In this document: one piece after another, positions 53,100-63,052 of the stretch
Numbering within the stretch: the first letter of the stretch is position 1
Layout: each line of letters starts with the position of its first letter
Source of the DNA: Heracleum sosnowskyi
Taxonomy: Eukaryota; Streptophyta; Magnoliopsida; Apiales; Apiaceae
Direction: 5' to 3'
Length of the DNA stretch: 64,000 nt
Assembly (NCBI GenBank): GCA_030848705.1
Contig: CM061238.1
Location: 80,934,685 to 80,998,684 of the forward strand
Translations under genes and position numbers: made by a program
Notes under the pieces: model-generated
The model's database searches: none
What the model was told of the DNA's origin: nothing
The model's input: only the letters and a program-made list of their open reading frames with translations

Positions 53100-53570
53100 A
53101 TTCTCGAGAAAAAGTTATCGGGGAAAAAATTCCCGAGCAAAAGATTTCAGAAAAATTTTCTCGATAAAATGTTTTTGAAAAAAAATCTAGAGAAAACAGT
53201 TCGGGAAATTTTTTTCGAAAAAGTTTCCCGGGAAAATATTTCTCAGGACAAAATTCTCGAGAAACAGTTTTCAAAAAAAAAATCTCGAGGAAAAAATTCC
53301 CGAGAAAAAGTTTTCAAAATAAGTTTCTCCGGAAAAAAATTTCGAAAAAAGTTTCTCTGGAAAAAATTCTCCAAAAAAAAATTTCCGTGAAAAGGTTTTC
53401 TGGAAAAAAATTCTCGGGAAAGAAATTCTCGAGAAAAAGTTTTGGAAACAAATTTCAGAAAAAAAGTTTCACGGGAAAAAAATTTCGGGAAAATTATTTT
53501 CAAGCAAAGGTTTAAAAAAAATTCAGGATAAAATTTTAAAAAAAGTTTTCGAAAAATATTTCTCAAATTA
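53100..53570. repeat. Array of degenerate short palindromes in A-rich sequence
   Basis: About 25 cores such as TTCTCGAGAA, TTCCCGGGAA, TTCCCGAG and TTTCCGG are separated by A/T-rich spacers (AAAAAGTTTTC), at about 18-20-bp spacing. ORFs on both strands are translation of the repeat (Lys/Phe-rich) and are not genes. Confidence 0.85.
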
Positions 53571-54270
53571 TTTTTTCTATTCACAATATAAAAAAAATTT
53601 ATATTTATAATATAAAATTATAAATACATAATTAATATGTATGAAAGTCTAGGTAGGTGATGAAATAAAATTTTCAACAGTTCTTGACACTCCAATTTTG
53701 TGTTCAAAAATCCTCTAAAATTAACTATTGTCCAATCCCATCCCTTCTCAAACACAGTCCTTCCTTTTTTTCATAACCCCTCCGAAGTTCCAACCCAACA
53801 CAACCTCTTTCTCAACCACATCCATACAAAACATAAAGGGACAGGTTCACGCGTGGAGTAAATGACCTAAATATCACCAATTTAGTAGCAAGGTGCCCGA
53901 TATATCACTTCTCAGTCCTGTGCCCAATCTAACCACTGCCATTCGCATGACTGTCATGCGTATACTCTTCATGACCATGCCCCCAAATTAACAAGCCTCT
54001 CCTCTTTGTCTATATGCAATCGACCTGTTCCTTTTTTCACTTCCATAGCTGTCACGAGTTAACCACCATCATACACAGATTCCTTATCCATACAAAACAT
54101 CTTGTTCTAGTAAAGCAAATCTCTATGTATATATATATGCTCAATCGCACAAAATCATACATCTTATACACACATACATCGTATAAAGTCTCATCCCCTT
54201 ACATACACATCACAACAAATCTGTTGTCAGCATCAGTTGCAATGCAAGTCGCTGCTAGGTAGGCGAAGCA
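53571..54270. other. Intergenic DNA
   Basis: No gene seen. It contains CACGCGTG at about 53850, matched by another at about 54602, and scattered ATGCGTATAC/CGCATG motifs that belong with the array at 54271. Confidence 0.45.
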
Positions 54271-54390
54271 GACGCTGGATACGCATGTTAGATATGCGTC
54301 TACCCTGGATACGCATGTTAGATATGCGTCTACCCTGGATACGCATGTTAGATATGCGTCTACCCTGGCTTCGCATACTTGAGATGCGTA
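54271..54390 (+). repeat. 30-bp tandem repeat, 4 units
   Basis: Unit TACCCTGGATACGCATGTTA + GATATGCGTC. Units 2 and 3 are identical, unit 1 differs only at its left edge, and unit 4 (54361-54390) is diverged. Each unit contains ATACGCAT and ATATGCGT, an inverted pair around a short loop. Units are contiguous with no spacers. Confidence 0.93.
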
Positions 54391-54639
54391 TGCTGCCGAG
54401 TAACTTACATGTTTCAAATGCATATGTGGTTAAACAAGAAGGAAATAATAATGAAAGAACATATTCGCGTTTCTGTTATGCGCATAGGAGCTTCCGCATA
54501 TCTAGAATGCGTATACAAAGAGTCATTTTGGACAACTTTACCGCCAACTGATATTTTGGTCTTTTGTTGGTGAAAAAAATAGATAAAGGGGAATCACCCT
54601 CACGCGTGCCTCCAACATATTATTTTATTTTATGAAATA

Positions 54640-55110
54640 TTAATTAATACTGAATTTATATTATTATATTAAATACGAAATATTAAAAAAATTTGTACTC
54701 GGTTTGTAGAGTCCTCCATAGTTTGGTCATCGAATCTCTAAGATCTTTTTAATTAAATTAATGAGAGTCATTTGATATAATACTAAATATTTTTGGCATG
54801 TTGTGATTTTATTTAATTGCCCTTATTTAACTGTACTTCGTATGTTTACTTAATTACCCTTAGTTATTTATAAAAACTATTATTAAATAATAATATTACC
54901 TATTTATAACCAATTACCTTTTACACCTAAAATATATTGTTTTTTTTTATTTTTTCTGAAAAATTCTCTTACTTTTCCAAAAATATCACGGGCAATTACC
55001 TTTTTTAACTAAAACATATAAACTTTTTATTTTTGTTTACTAAAGCCTCTCCTTTTCCAAAAATATCACAGACAGTTTCATTTATTAAAATAAAATAATA
55101 AAATAATAAT
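54640..55110 (+). mobile_element. Helitron-family DNA left of the endogenous virus
   Basis: 54790-54930 is an inverted homologue of 25765-25910 (shared GTACTTCGTATGTTTACTTA and ATTACCTATTTATAACCAAT). It is followed by two units with CCAAAAATATCACGGGCAAT, the internal repeat also found at 62745-63040 and in the 27655-36290 Helitron. A degenerate 5' terminus may lie near 54645-54665. The endogenous virus separates this part from 62670-63052. Confidence 0.55.
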
Positions 55111-55325
55111 CCCACTAAGTCTGTCTTTTTGTGTGATTCATACGCGTTATCACTTTAACGTGTAAAAGAAGAGATAAGGAATCTTGATTATTGTGTCGAT
55201 GAGGCCCCATGAGCACTCGGCAATAATTTAGAAACTCCCTTATAAATAGCTTGTAATCTCATAGATTGGCAGAGTACACGGAAATCATCTGAAACTATAC
55301 TTTCTAGCTTTTATCTATTCTAGCC
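55111..55325 (+). repeat. Left terminal repeat and promoter of the endogenous pararetrovirus
   Basis: 215 bp beginning CCCACTAAGTCTGTC, repeated at 62456-62669 with about five differences including one indel. It contains a TATA box (CTTATAAATAG, about 55240-55250) and an AS-1-like TGTGTGATTCATACG area upstream. Pararetroviral promoters lie in this intergenic position. Confidence 0.85.
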
Positions 55326-55408
55326 CTATATTCAAGGTACTATTTTCTATATCTATAGCCTTTGTTTTAGTGTAATACTTGTACAAAGCCTATCGTTTCG
55401 CCCCCCTC

Positions 55409-55420
55409 TGGTATCAGAGC
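55409..55420 (+). other. Met-tRNA primer binding site of the pararetrovirus
   Basis: TGGTATCAGAGC, the site conventionally taken as genome position 1 in badnaviruses, about 165 bp after the TATA box. Confidence 0.92.
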
Positions 55421-55608
55421 TTGTATGGCCAACAGTAACTAAAACCCCCTGTAGGTTTAGAGAAAGATATTGAAACCCAGAAAACACCTCATTAAGTACT
55501 ATTCCCAAATCAAAACACATAAATCCGGTGGAAGTAAAGGTCAAACCTGTAGTAGAGCAGCAGAGGGCGTAAGTCTTCAAGACGGATAGACTTAGGTAAA
55601 CCTAATTT

Positions 55609-55859
55609 ATGTCAGAAAACTGGGAAAGTCATTACAAATGTGGTATGAAACCCAACCAACAGTCAATATCGAGTACCTAGACCTAGCCAATCAACCGAAA
55701 GTTACAAACCATCAAATAGCCAACAACCTAGCCTTAAGCATAGATAAGACTATATCATCGACAAGATACCTAGCCAATCAAACAAACAAAATACAAGAAA
55801 AACAAGTTTTAGAGGAGAAGCAAGCAGTTTCAGACCTTAAAGCTTTCATAGCTTCATGA
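55609..55859 (+). pseudogene. Pararetrovirus ORF1 (P1-like), frame interrupted
   Basis: The first ATG of the leader, 55609, opens a frame of about 23 codons. The conserved part of the badnavirus P1-type protein (aromatic WY followed by an acidic/aliphatic block and a coiled-coil-like C-terminus) is in another frame, open from at least 55638 to TGA 55857-55859. A one-base change near 55630-55640 would explain it, though a non-AUG start is also conceivable. Its stop overlaps the ORF2 start as ATGA. In the family this small protein is virion-associated; its precise role is poorly known. Confidence 0.7.
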
Positions 55860-56275
55860 GCAGATGGACACAGACAGCTGAAAGTTCAGAATACAAAGAC
55901 GCTCTAAAGGCAACAGAAAGTCTTGAAACACCATCACAAGGATTTGTAAAGCCCACACAGATCCAGAAAACAGGAGGACCAGCTTCGTTAATCTCGGCAA
56001 TTATCAAACAAAATAACACAATTATCCAACTCTTGGTGAAAACCAACGAGCATCTGGAGGACTGTTCTCAGAGTATAAAACTCCTAAAAGCAAGTCTTAG
56101 CAAGGGAAAGGAGATCCCTGTTAACTTTGAAGGAGCTTTGAAAGACTTAACAGAAAGACTAAACAAAGTCTCTCTAGGAGAACCAGTGTTACCAAAAAGA
56201 AAGAAAGGACCCTTTCACGTATTTCGGGATCCTTTGGAAATTCTCACACAAGAGATTAAAAAGTCAGAAAAATGA
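55856..56275 (+). CDS. Pararetrovirus ORF2 (P2-like, 139 aa)
   Basis: Intact small ORF. ATG 55856 overlaps the ORF1 stop (ATGA), and TGA 56273-56275 overlaps the ORF3 start in the same manner. Size and position fit badnavirus P2, a nucleic-acid-binding virion-associated protein. The middle is heptad-like (about residues 45-80) and the C-terminal third is basic, rich in Lys with prolines. This translational coupling suggests leaky scanning from one pregenomic RNA. Confidence 0.8.
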   Translation: MSRWTQTAESSEYKDALKATESLETPSQGFVKPTQIQKTGGPASLISAIIKQNNTIIQLLVKTNEHLEDCSQSIKLLKASLSKGKEIPVNFEGALKDLTERLNKVSLGEPVLPKRKKGPFHVFRDPLEILTQEIKKSEK

Positions 56276-57735
56276 TGCCTAGACCAAGCATCACGGAGAC
56301 CATTCAAGAAGGACTCCCTACACAACAAGATCAAATACGAAATTACAGAAATACTGCAAGGATGCGGTATGAAGTCCAAAGAAGGATGCCACAAGCATGG
56401 AGAAATGGCTACAGAAGATCTCTGGAGAGGCAATTAAATCCGGAGGATGAGCTACAGATATCTCAGAACAGAAGAGCAAGTCTTGTACCAGTAGAAACCC
56501 TATATGAGGACAACTGGTCCACATCTAGGATGAGAAGGGTGTACCAACACTACATGGAGGAAAGGATATTATGCGCTGGAAATGGTGCCCAAGTTAATAG
56601 GAGATTTATTAACCAGCAAAGCTATGAGGCACTTAGAAGAGAAGGATTGCAGCATATCCATATGGGACTCATAATGGTAAGAATATAAGCTCTTCATAGA
56701 ACAAATATTGGCACAAATGCCTTAGTTGTTCTAAGAGATACAAGACTAGGAGATGAAAGGTCAATCCTAGGAACAATGGAAGTTGATCTAACAACAGGTT
56801 CACAACTAGTCTACATAGTGCTAGGATTCACTCTAAGTATTCATGATTTCTACAATCACATACAGCTGGCAATACAGACTAGAGGATATGAAGATTGGCG
56901 AGGAGAAAGTAATCTTCTACTAACCAGGTCTTTGGTTGGAAGATTAACTAATGAAAGCCACACTGGATTCAGATACAACGTCAGAAGCGCAATAGAGTAC
57001 CTGACCAGTAATGGAATTATGGCAGTACCTGGAGAAAATAGAGGAATCGAAGAACTCCAAGGACAACAATGGATTCTTCAATCAAGTGCAGATCCTACAA
57101 CATCAGTCCCGCAACAAGTACTCACAAGATCAAGATCTGATAACTCAATATCTTTGAGTTTCAGAAACTATCATAGAGAACCTCCAAGAATGTCAACCAT
57201 AGTAGACACGGATGATGAGGAAGAGATGATAGCAGTGGCACAATTCGAAGGAGTTTTGGACACCTTGGGAGAGCCAAGTGGAAAATATGACTATTATGTA
57301 AGGTACAGTCCAAACCCGCATGCACATATCCCACTGGAAGAGATAGTTCCTACAGGATGGGAATCTGATGAAGAGACAGACGATGATGACGTTGCTCACC
57401 CCGTAATATGCGGAGATCCAGAAGAATTAGATGAGGAGGATGAAGAATTGGAATATCTCCAATATCTTGCAAATTTGCCCCGGTTTCCAACAACCGAGTA
57501 TAAGGACTTATACTCCTTTTCTCAGGAGGAAGGGAACGAAAATATTCTCCAAAATATTGAAGCACCAACCACAACAGGCATTGAAGAAATTACAAAGGCC
57601 ACAGTGGACTATGTAGTTGCAGATTTAGAACAAGAAGTCTTTGGAGAAGAAGTAGCAGAATCAGTTACTCAATATGTGATGCAAAAACTAGATTCTGACT
57701 TAGAAAAAGAAGAACCAAGAAATCATATGGGATGA
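56272..57735 (+). pseudogene. Pararetrovirus ORF3, N-terminal and movement-protein region
   Basis: Starts at ATG 56272. The frame is broken by an in-frame TAA at 56686-56688, continues in the same frame through the movement-protein-like domain (about 56690-57060, containing the family landmarks of an EVDLT-type block and a GY..W block), then an acidic stretch rich in Asp/Glu. It loses frame at about 57715-57735. The movement domain belongs to the 30K-like family that helps cell-to-cell passage. Confidence 0.85.
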
Positions 57736-60484
57736 TTCTGAAGATGAAGAAGAAGCCCCGCTAAAAGGAACGGAGTTTCTTACGGAATTTAGCAGTAAAG
57801 TCTATCCAGTAGAAAGGTCAGGAATATACAGATGGCCAGCACATAGACTCAACGATGAAAATAAAAGTACAGATGATGAGTTACCACCATTGTTTGTACC
57901 AAAGACGGAGAAAGAGAAAAGAGGAACATATATATGGCCTACACAGGCAGTATTTGATTTATCTCAGAAAGAGAATGGAGTATGGAAGGAAAAAGGTAGC
58001 AGGATCATTAACACAGGTAAAGTCCCAAAGGATGAGGAAGAGGTCATAGCAATGGGGCTTAGTGAAGAAAAAGTTGAAGATGATGTTGGATATCCAAAGT
58101 TGAGGAAACTCAAAGAAAGGGTATATTCAGGAATAACGGGAGAATCATCCTCAACATACAGGCTACCAAAAGATGCAGTAATGGGACCAGGAAACTATCC
58201 CCCTGCAAGACAGAATCAGGACCAGCCAAGAATGCAAGTTGATGAAATAAGATCTACTGTTCAAAGATTCGGAAAAAGGCTTCCTGATGAAAACTGGACG
58301 TTACCACCCGCACAAGCAAAAAAAGGAGTAATGCTTACATTACCTAATGACATAGGGATGTACAGTGACGTAATATCCAGATGGGAATCAATTACACTCA
58401 ATTTGCTCAATGAAAAGACATGGGAAAGTAATAGGAGCAAGGTGGTGTTTGCGGAAAACCTTCTAGGAGAAACAGAGAAGAATATGTGGATACAATGGAG
58501 AATGATGTATCCTGAGGATTATGAGGCACTAATCAACGTAGCAGATGATCCCCAAAATATTAATTCTCAGGTAAGAAGGATGATCTTACTGGAAGACCCT
58601 TTTCAGGGATCCACTGTGGAGCAAGATAAAGCCTATCTCGAATTAGAAAGGCTTACGTGTGATAACATGAAAGATATCTTTGATTATCTAAATGATTACA
58701 AGACATTAGCAGCAAAATCCGGAAGGATGTAAATAAATGCAGAACTATCGGAAAAGCTATTCAGGAAGATGCCCCCTTTGATTGGAAAGGAGCTAGAAAA
58801 AGCTTTTGATGAGAAATATCCAGGAGCAAGAGTTGCAGTCATACCACGCATACATTTTGCTTACCAATACTTAGCAGAATTATGTCAGAAGGCAGCATTG
58901 CAGAGAAGCTTAAAGGATTTATCTTTCTGCAGCAAAATTCCGATGCCAGGATACTACCAGAATCCAAGGAAAAAGTACGGATTAAGAAAGGCAAAGATAT
59001 ATCAAGGAAAACCACATAGTTCTCATGTCCGAGTATTCAAAACCAAGAATAAGGACAGAAACATAAGGTGCAAATGCTATATATGTGGAGAGCCGGATCA
59101 GTTTGCCAGGGATTGTCCAAAGGAAAGAGCAAACGTCGCAAGGGCAACCATAGTGGAACAACTAAATATTCCATACGACTGGGATATAATGTCAGTTGAT
59201 ATGAATGAACCAGATAGCGATGCAATATGCTCTATCTCGGAAGGAGAAGGATTGGAAGTAAGCAATGAAGTAAGGAAAGCATTAATGGATATACCAGGAG
59301 AGGAAAGAATTTTCATGATGCAAGCAGTAGCAACCCAACCTTCATGGAGGCATAAGGCGAAATTATCCCCACAGCAAGAAGAATGCAAGCATAAATGGGA
59401 AGAGAATCAAGCGATTACTGGAGAAGTAGTAACTCCATGTACAATATGCAAACTCCCAACAAATGAACGAATGAGAATTCACTGTTCATCATGCGAAGTT
59501 ACAGCATGCCCTATGTGTGCAAGGCATCAATTTAATAAAAAGGTCAGCCCTAAACCCCCTGGCCATATAATTCCTCACAGCATGGATCAGTTGGTCCAAG
59601 AACTACTGAAATACATTACGTATTTGTTAGCGGAGAATGGTCGACTACAACAGAGCCTTGATCAAAGAATGATGGAAGACCTGGTCGACTTAAAGCAAAA
59701 AGGACCGATGAGCTCGTTCAATGAAAGGATTCCTTATGCAAGTGATTCTACAATGGAAGAAGAAAGCTTCTTGGTAATAATGGAAGAAGCAATGGTAAAG
59801 AATGCAGGAACGGAAAAATCGGTGGCACCAAGAACAATAATCAATAAGTTGTTCAATTGCATGGTATCTTTTGATATCCCAGGAGCTCCAGCGTTTAATG
59901 TTCGAGCAATTATAGATACAGGAGCATCAGTATGCTGTGTAGACAACAATGCCATCCCAAGAGAAGCTGTTGAAAGCCTTAACTACAATGTGGTTATAAC
60001 ATGCATTAACTCACGACAGGAAACCAAGCTGAAAATGAAGGATGGAGATATGAAGATTGGAGAAAACAAATTCAGAATCCCCTTTACCTACAGCATGGAT
60101 ATGCAGCTAAAAGATGGTATCCAAATGATCATTGGTTGCAATTTCATAAGATCAATGAAAGGAGGAGTCAGGATTGAGGGAAACACAGTAACCTTCTACA
60201 AAAATCTGACTACAATAAACACACAACCAGAAGTAAGCTTCACAACAAAAGCAATCCAAGAACTTGACATGGATTATGAGGAATTCCAGACAATCCAGGA
60301 AGCTATATACTTCAATATGGGGACAGGAAGTCCGAACTTCAGGAAAAGGTTTAATCCTTTATTGGAAAGGCTTCAGCAAATGGGGTACATAAGAAAAGAT
60401 CCTCTGAGGCACTGGAAGAATAATCAGGTTTTATGTCATCTAGAAATTATAAACCCTGATGTTTTATACAGGATAAACCCCTGA
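57700..60484 (+). pseudogene. Pararetrovirus ORF3, capsid, zinc-finger and protease region
   Basis: After the frameshift near 57720 the frame runs to TAA 58730-58732, resumes in the same frame (58769 onward), and ends at 60484 just before a second frameshift. It contains the capsid region (about 58200-59050), a zinc-knuckle site near 59068-59115 in which the histidine position is occupied by Gln, a second Cys/His-rich finger (about 59380-59525, with C..C pairs and ending CPMC), and an aspartic protease motif DTGAS at about 59917. Badnavirus P3 has the same domain order. Confidence 0.88.
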
Positions 60485-60501
60485 AGCATGTTACACCAAC
60501 A

Positions 60502-61790
60502 ATGGAGCAAACATTCAAAAGACACATAGATGCACTACTGGAGCTAGGTGTAATAAGAAAAAGCAATAGCAGGCACAGAACGATGGCCATGATTGTTAGC
60601 TCAGGAACCGCAATTGATCCAAAAACAGGAAAAGAAGTGAAAGGAAAAGAAAGAATGGTCTTTAATTACAGGACCCTGAATGACAACACTCATAAGGATC
60701 AATACAGCCTTCTAAGAATTAATACTATTATCAAAAGAATCGGTAATAGTCAAATCTACTCAAAGTTCGATCTGAAAAGTGGATTTCATCAGGTAGCAAT
60801 GGCTGAGGAGAGCATCCTCTGGACAGCCTTCATAGTTCCAAGAGGACTATATGAGTGGCTGGTAATGCCCTTTGGATTGAAAAATGCTCCAGCAGTATTC
60901 CAAAGAAAGATGGATCATTGTTTCAAAGGCACAGAAGAATTCATATCAGTATATATTGATGATATACTGGTTTTCTCAAAGAATGAAGAAGAGCATGCTA
61001 AGCATTTATCAAAAATGCTTCAGATTTGTGAAAAGCATGTATTAATCTTATCACCAACAAAGATGAAAATAGCGGTCAACGAAGTTGAATTCCTAGGCGC
61101 TATAATTGGGAAGAGAAAGATTAAACTACAACCTCACATAATCAAGAGAATCATCGTTGTCACAGATGATCAACTAAAGGAAAAGAAGGGACTAAGGTCA
61201 TGGCTGGGCGTACTAAATTATGCACGAAGCTATATTCCAAACTTGGGAAGAACACGAGGACCCCTTAATACAAAAACTAGCCCCCATGGTGACAAACGCA
61301 TGAAAGAATCTGACTGGAAGTTAGTCAGACAAGTCCAGGAACAAGTAAAAAACCTCCCAGACTTGGATATTGCACCAGAAGAATGCCATATTATCTTAGA
61401 AACCGATGGATGTATGGAAGGATGGGGAGGAGTGTGCAAATGGAAGCCAAAAAAGAAAGATCCAAAAAGCACTGAAAGAGTTTGTGCATATGCAAGTGGA
61501 AAGTTTCCAGTTATAAAATCAACAATTGATGCAGAAATATATGCCTGCATGGAAATCATGGAAGCTCTAAAGATCCACTACTTAGATAAGAAAGAAATCA
61601 CCCTCAGAACTGATTGCCAAGCAATAATTTCTTTCTACAACAAATCCAGTAATAACAACCCTCAAGAGTCAGGTGGATAGAATTCACTGACTATATCACA
61701 GGATCAGGCGTAAAAATTGAGTTCGAACACATTGATGAGAAGAATAATGTTCTAGCAGATTATTTGTCCAGACTAACTATGTTTCTTTGA
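60502..61790 (+). pseudogene. Pararetrovirus ORF3, reverse transcriptase/RNase H region
   Basis: Open from 60502 to 61680, with RT blocks (FDLKSGFHQV, FGLKNAPAVFQRKMD, YIDDILVFS) and RNase H (ETDGCMEGWGGV, RTDCQAII). A frameshift at about 61660-61680 cuts off the last 40 codons, which continue in another frame to TGA 61788-61790. The RT is closest in style to badnaviruses. Catalytic Asp residues of both domains are present. Confidence 0.9.
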
Positions 61791-61807
61791 GCAGATAATA
61801 CTGAAGA

Positions 61808-62254
61808 ATGTCAGGTGGACCAAGTTACGAAACAGAATTTGACTATTCTAGAAGAGACTCTCCAGGAGGCTCAAGACCTAACTGGAATCCAGGATTCGCC
61901 GACCCATTTAGAAGAACTCCATCAGACGATCCAAGCATTGTTCAAAGCCCAGTTGTCATGGCCCATAAAGAAAACCTTATTCAATCATTCAGAAGGCCCA
62001 TCTCAATCGACAGGACTTACAACATGCAAATTCAAGCAGCCCAAGAAGAACAAAAGGCAACCCAACAGGCCTCAAAAGCCTTGGTCCAGTGGTACCAGAT
62101 ACTAATCCAGAAGGAACAGTTCAGTTGGTATAAATCAGGAAGTTCAAACCCGGGAATTAAGAAAATATTACCTACCCGAACGGATCACGTAAACAGGCTA
62201 AGTTTTATCCTTGACCAGGTTGAAATTCTGAGGAACCAAACCAAGGACTGGTAA
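61808..62254 (+). CDS. Pararetrovirus ORF4, downstream of the polyprotein (148 aa, function unknown)
   Basis: Begins at ATG 61808, 17 bases after the polyprotein stop, and runs intact to TAA 62252-62254. The N-terminus is Gly/Pro/Ser/Arg-rich and the middle is Gln/Ala-rich and helical-looking. I do not recognise a domain. Badnaviruses typically lack an ORF here, while rice tungro bacilliform virus has an ORF4 in this position, expressed from a spliced RNA. That it is unbroken while ORF3 is broken five times may only reflect its short length. Confidence 0.65.
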   Translation: MSGGPSYETEFDYSRRDSPGGSRPNWNPGFADPFRRTPSDDPSIVQSPVVMAHKENLIQSFRRPISIDRTYNMQIQAAQEEQKATQQASKALVQWYQILIQKEQFSWYKSGSSNPGIKKILPTRTDHVNRLSFILDQVEILRNQTKDW

Positions 62255-62455
62255 AATCTAGAAGCACTACGTGTTCGGTCAGCAATAAAAGATGGAAATG
62301 AGCCGTCCATCAGGCTTTGTCGGTTCAAACGTCAAAGGAGTTATCTTACTTTTTCAAAAGATAAGATAGCATCTTTAAAAGTAGTTTGTATTATTAAGAG
62401 TCAGCAGATTTGATAAATCTGCTTTTTGTAAAGATAGTGGGTGGTTACTTTATAT
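62255..62455 (+). other. Pararetrovirus 3' intergenic region
   Basis: About 200 bp between ORF4 and the right terminal repeat. It contains the inverted pair CAGATT...AAATCTG at about 62404-62421 (a small hairpin). No coding frame. Confidence 0.55.
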
Positions 62456-62669
62456 CCCACTAAGTCTGTCTTTTTGTGTGATTCATACGCGTTATCACTT
62501 TAACGTGTAAAAGAAGAGATAAGGAATCTTGATTATTGTGTCGATGAGGCCCCATGAGCACTCGGCAATAATTCAGAAACTCCCTTATAAATAGCTTGTA
62601 ATCTCATAGATTGCAGAGTACACGGAAATCATCCGAAACTCTACTTTCTAGCTTTTATCTATTTTAGCC
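62456..62669 (+). repeat. Right terminal repeat of the endogenous pararetrovirus
   Basis: Second copy of 55111-55325, including the TATA box. It ends TTTTAGCC, then Helitron-family flank resumes. It shows that the integrated form was longer than one genome unit. Confidence 0.88.
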
Positions 62670-63052
62670 AAATCGTATATTCTTTTTTATATTTTCAAAC
62701 TAAAATTTTTACTTTTCTATTTTTTTCTAACTAAAACCTCTTATTTTCCAAAAATATCACGGACAATTCTTTTTAATAAAATAAAATAATAATATTTATA
62801 ATTACTAATAACTGACGGATTAGTTTTTTTTTCCAAAGCGTATATTCTTTTTTATTTTTTTATAACTAAAATTTTTCCTAAGTAAAATCTCACATTTTTC
62901 AAAAATATCACATGTAATTTCATTTAGTAACATAAAATAGTAATATTTTAAATACTAATAATTAATCAATTACCTTTGCCAAAGCGTATATTCTTTTATA
63001 TATTTTTTAACTAAAATTTCTCATTTTCTAAAATTATCGCATACGACATCTA
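62670..63052 (+). repeat. Tandem repeat of about 140 bp (Helitron-family) right of the virus
   Basis: Three imperfect units, each with GCGTATATTCTTTT ... AACTAAAA ... CAAAAATATCACRKRYAAT (CAAAAATATCAC at about 62749, 62899; a diverged one at 63030). The same unit occurs left of the virus at about 54960 and 55050. Confidence 0.7.

Larger units (their letters stand above)
52435..53840. mobile_element. Possible MITE-like DNA transposon with inverted ends
   Basis: Left end GGGTCTGTTTGGATGGGAAG with TTGGTTTAGGCTAGATTAGG. The right side in reverse complement reads TGTTTTGTATGGATGTGGTT, then GAGGTTGTGTTGGGTTGG. The termini are similar but degenerate. It contains a solo LTR and a palindromic repeat array, described separately. 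No target duplication defined. Confidence 0.35.
55111..62669 (+). mobile_element. Endogenous pararetrovirus, badnavirus/tungrovirus-like (Caulimoviridae)
   Basis: A 7.56-kb integrated copy with a promoter, a Met-tRNA primer site and ORFs 1, 2, 3 and 4 in genome order. Direct terminal repeats of 214-215 bp lie at its ends. ORF1/ORF2 and ORF2/ORF3 overlap by ATGA as in badnaviruses. No integrase is present, as expected for Caulimoviridae, so integration was by host repair. It is defective: at least two in-frame stops and several frameshifts break ORF3, and ORF1 appears shifted. It sits within Helitron-family DNA. The extra ORF after the polyprotein recalls the tungrovirus layout. Confidence 0.9.

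Noticed and set aside
53169..53584. Lys- and Phe-rich ORFs on both strands
   Set aside because: They are readings of the palindrome array, not proteins.
54271..54390. 30-bp repeats as a CRISPR-like array
   Set aside because: Units are contiguous without spacers and the context is a plant nuclear genome.
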